This document shows positions 11,873 through 13,100 of a stretch of DNA of 13,100 nt, in pieces (the stretch's first letter is position 1; the number at the start of each line of letters is the position of its first letter). The notes under the pieces were generated by a model. The model saw only the letters and a list, made by a program, of their open reading frames with translations, had not been told where the DNA came from and ran no database searches. Source of the DNA: AC-37 sp036382905 (lineage in GTDB: Bacteria > Actinomycetota > Thermoleophilia > Solirubrobacterales > Thermoleophilaceae); contig DASVPL010000118.1 in assembly GCA_036382905.1 (NCBI GenBank), positions 1 through 13,100 of the forward strand, given 5' to 3'. Both the position numbers and the translations under genes were made by a program.

Positions 11873-13100
11873 GGACCCACCCTCCCCGACCGGCGGCGCC
11901 GGAGTCAAGCGAACCCGGCGTGGCGGCGCTCGCGCGCGACGTGTAGCCGGCCTCGCCGGCCTCGCCGGGCTGATCGCCGCGTCGCTGCTCGTCGTCGCGG
12001 GCGCCCAGTCCGGGCTCGACGTGCTCGTCCCGTCGGCGAAGCTGCGCTACCCCGGCTGGCTGCACGGACCGCTCGAGCCGCTCGACGTCGCGGTGAGCAA
12101 CGACGGCCTCGCCTGGCTCCTGCTCGCCCTCTGCGCCTCCTACGCGCTCGTACTCGCCGCGGGCACAGAGCTCCCCCGCAAGCCCACCCTGGGCGCCATC
12201 GCGGCCCTCCACCTCCTCTACGTGCTCGCCCCGCCGCTGCTCTCGAGCGACGTCTTCGGCTACGTGGACCTCGGCCGGCTCGGCGCCGTGCACGGCATCG
12301 ACCCGTACTCCCCCGCCGACACGCCGCTCCCCGCGGACGAGGTCTACGCCTACCGCCGCTGGGGCACCGACCTCCCCGCCCCCTACGGCCCCCTCTTCGT
12401 TGCCGCCATGTACCCGCTCGGCCTGCTCGGCGTGCCGGGCGCGCTCTGGGCGATCAAGGCCCTCCTCGGCGCCGCGAGCCTCGGCGTCGTGGCCCTCGTC
12501 CACCGCGCGGCCGAGCGCGCCGGGCGCGACCCGCTCGCCGCCGCCGCGTTCGTGGGCCTCAACCCGATCCTGCTCATGTGGGGCGTCGGCGGCGCGCACA
12601 ACGACTTTTTCTTCGTCCTGCTGCTGATGGTCGCGGTGACCACGCAGAGCGAGCGCGTCGGCGGGGCCGCGCTGGCCGCGGGCGCCGCGGTCAAGGCGTC
12701 GGCGGGCCTCCCGCTCGTGCTCATGCTCGCCGGCGCACGATCGCGCCGGGCGGCGGTCACCGGCGTCCTGGCGGCGGGCGCGGCGGTGCTCGTCCTGAGC
12801 GCCGCGATCTTCGGCACGGACGTGCTCAGGATCGCGAGCACCCTGCGCGACCAGCAGGACGACGTCGCGATCTTCAGCTTCCCGAACCAGCTCGGCGACT
12901 GGCTCGGCTTCGGGGGGATCACGGACGGGATCCGCCTGGTGAGCGTCGCGCTGCTGGTCGGGGGACTGGCCTGGATGCTGGCGCAGGTGGCGCGCAGGCG
13001 GCTCGACTGGGTCGCCGCCGCCGGCTGGGCCACCGCGCTTCTGCTCGTCACGACCGCCTGGCTGCTGCCGTGGTACCTCGTCTGGCTGCTCCCGCTCGCG
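11865..13100 (+). CDS. GT-C family polyprenyl-phosphate-mannose-type glycosyltransferase (partial, runs off the edge)
   Basis: 412 residues visible, no stop before the window end. A polytopic membrane protein with about nine or ten hydrophobic segments. The first (about 27-47) follows a basic head, then comes a large loop with the GT-C signature SSDVFGYVDLGR (127-138), where Asp129 is the expected catalytic base. Further motifs are HGIDPYSP (143-150), APYGPLF (172-178) and NPILLMWGVGGAHND (233-247). This pattern fits the DUF2029/MptB-like alpha-mannosyltransferases that use a polyprenyl-phosphate sugar donor outside the membrane for envelope glycans. Exact sugar and acceptor unknown. Start ATG 11865 or 11871; neither has a Shine-Dalgarno, so a leaderless start is possible. 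The start overlaps the divergent 159-aa gene. Confidence 0.9.
   Translation, partial: MDMDPPSPTGGAGVKRTRRGGARARRVAGLAGLAGLIAASLLVVAGAQSGLDVLVPSAKLRYPGWLHGPLEPLDVAVSNDGLAWLLLALCASYALVLAAGTELPRKPTLGAIAALHLLYVLAPPLLSSDVFGYVDLGRLGAVHGIDPYSPADTPLPADEVYAYRRWGTDLPAPYGPLFVAAMYPLGLLGVPGALWAIKALLGAASLGVVALVHRAAERAGRDPLAAAAFVGLNPILLMWGVGGAHNDFFFVLLLMVAVTTQSERVGGAALAAGAAVKASAGLPLVLMLAGARSRRAAVTGVLAAGAAVLVLSAAIFGTDVLRIASTLRDQQDDVAIFSFPNQLGDWLGFGGITDGIRLVSVALLVGGLAWMLAQVARRRLDWVAAAGWATALLLVTTAWLLPWYLVWLLPLA

Noticed and set aside
12383..13051. 222-aa minus-strand ORF
   Set aside because: Antisense to the GT-C glycosyltransferase, Ser/Thr/Ala/Pro-rich without features; a shadow.
1..13100. tRNA genes, CRISPR arrays, insertion sequences, att sites
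   Set aside because: No cloverleaf-like T-loop signatures in the gaps, no regularly spaced repeats, no transposase or integrase frames.

Overview
High-GC (about 70% or more) bacterial chromosome, almost certainly Actinomycetota. The gene set recA, rny, miaB, miaA, dapF on one strand, together with the actinobacterial style of the proteins, suggests class Thermoleophilia (Solirubrobacterales/Gaiellales type); this is inferred from gene order and protein character, not from a marker comparison. No IS elements, CRISPR arrays, tRNA or rRNA genes were seen.

Layout. Most genes lie on the minus strand, so transcription runs from high to low coordinates. At the right edge a plus-strand GT-C membrane glycosyltransferase (11865 to the edge) diverges from a minus pair: a 159-aa protein of unknown function and a translationally coupled 37-aa membrane peptide (11872-11283). 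A GC-rich intergenic region with a nested 51-nt hairpin precedes recA (11016-9874). A 539-bp gap without a convincing gene follows, then rny (RNase Y, 9334-7547). Abutting rny is a MerB-like gene (7546-6950) with an in-frame TGA. Next come a secreted protein of unknown function (6852-5974), a VOC/glyoxalase protein (5945-5526), miaB (5520-4192) and a cytochrome P450 (4147-2795). A lone plus-strand two-helix membrane protein (2403-2798) fills the space between the P450 and the cluster miaA (2404-1505), GNAT acetyltransferase (1508-903) and dapF (891-40). A further minus-strand gene may start at 36 and leave the window.

The main discovery is the MerB-like gene. Read conventionally it is two ORFs (132 and 63 aa) separated by a TGA in the same frame. 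Both halves are parts of one alkylmercury-lyase-like protein. The TGA falls where MerB has its catalytic Cys159, and the MerB C-A-x-D motif (Cys96/Asp99) is intact upstream. Starting 12 nt after the TGA is a hairpin with a 7-bp stem and a GGUC loop, the geometry of a bacterial SECIS element. I conclude that it is probably a 198-aa selenoprotein with Sec133.

Second, DapF has serine in place of both catalytic cysteines (Ser73, Ser218) in an otherwise well-kept protein.

How the genes relate. RecA (recombination and SOS) and RNase Y (mRNA turnover) are housekeeping. MiaA and MiaB perform successive steps of tRNA A37 modification (i6A, then ms2i6A), with a P450 of unknown substrate between them. 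DapF belongs to lysine and peptidoglycan synthesis. Several neighbours are tightly packed: GTGA overlaps at miaA/GNAT and at the 159-aa/37-aa pair, a TAG-ATG abutment at rny/merB-like, and two divergent pairs whose start codons share a CATG.
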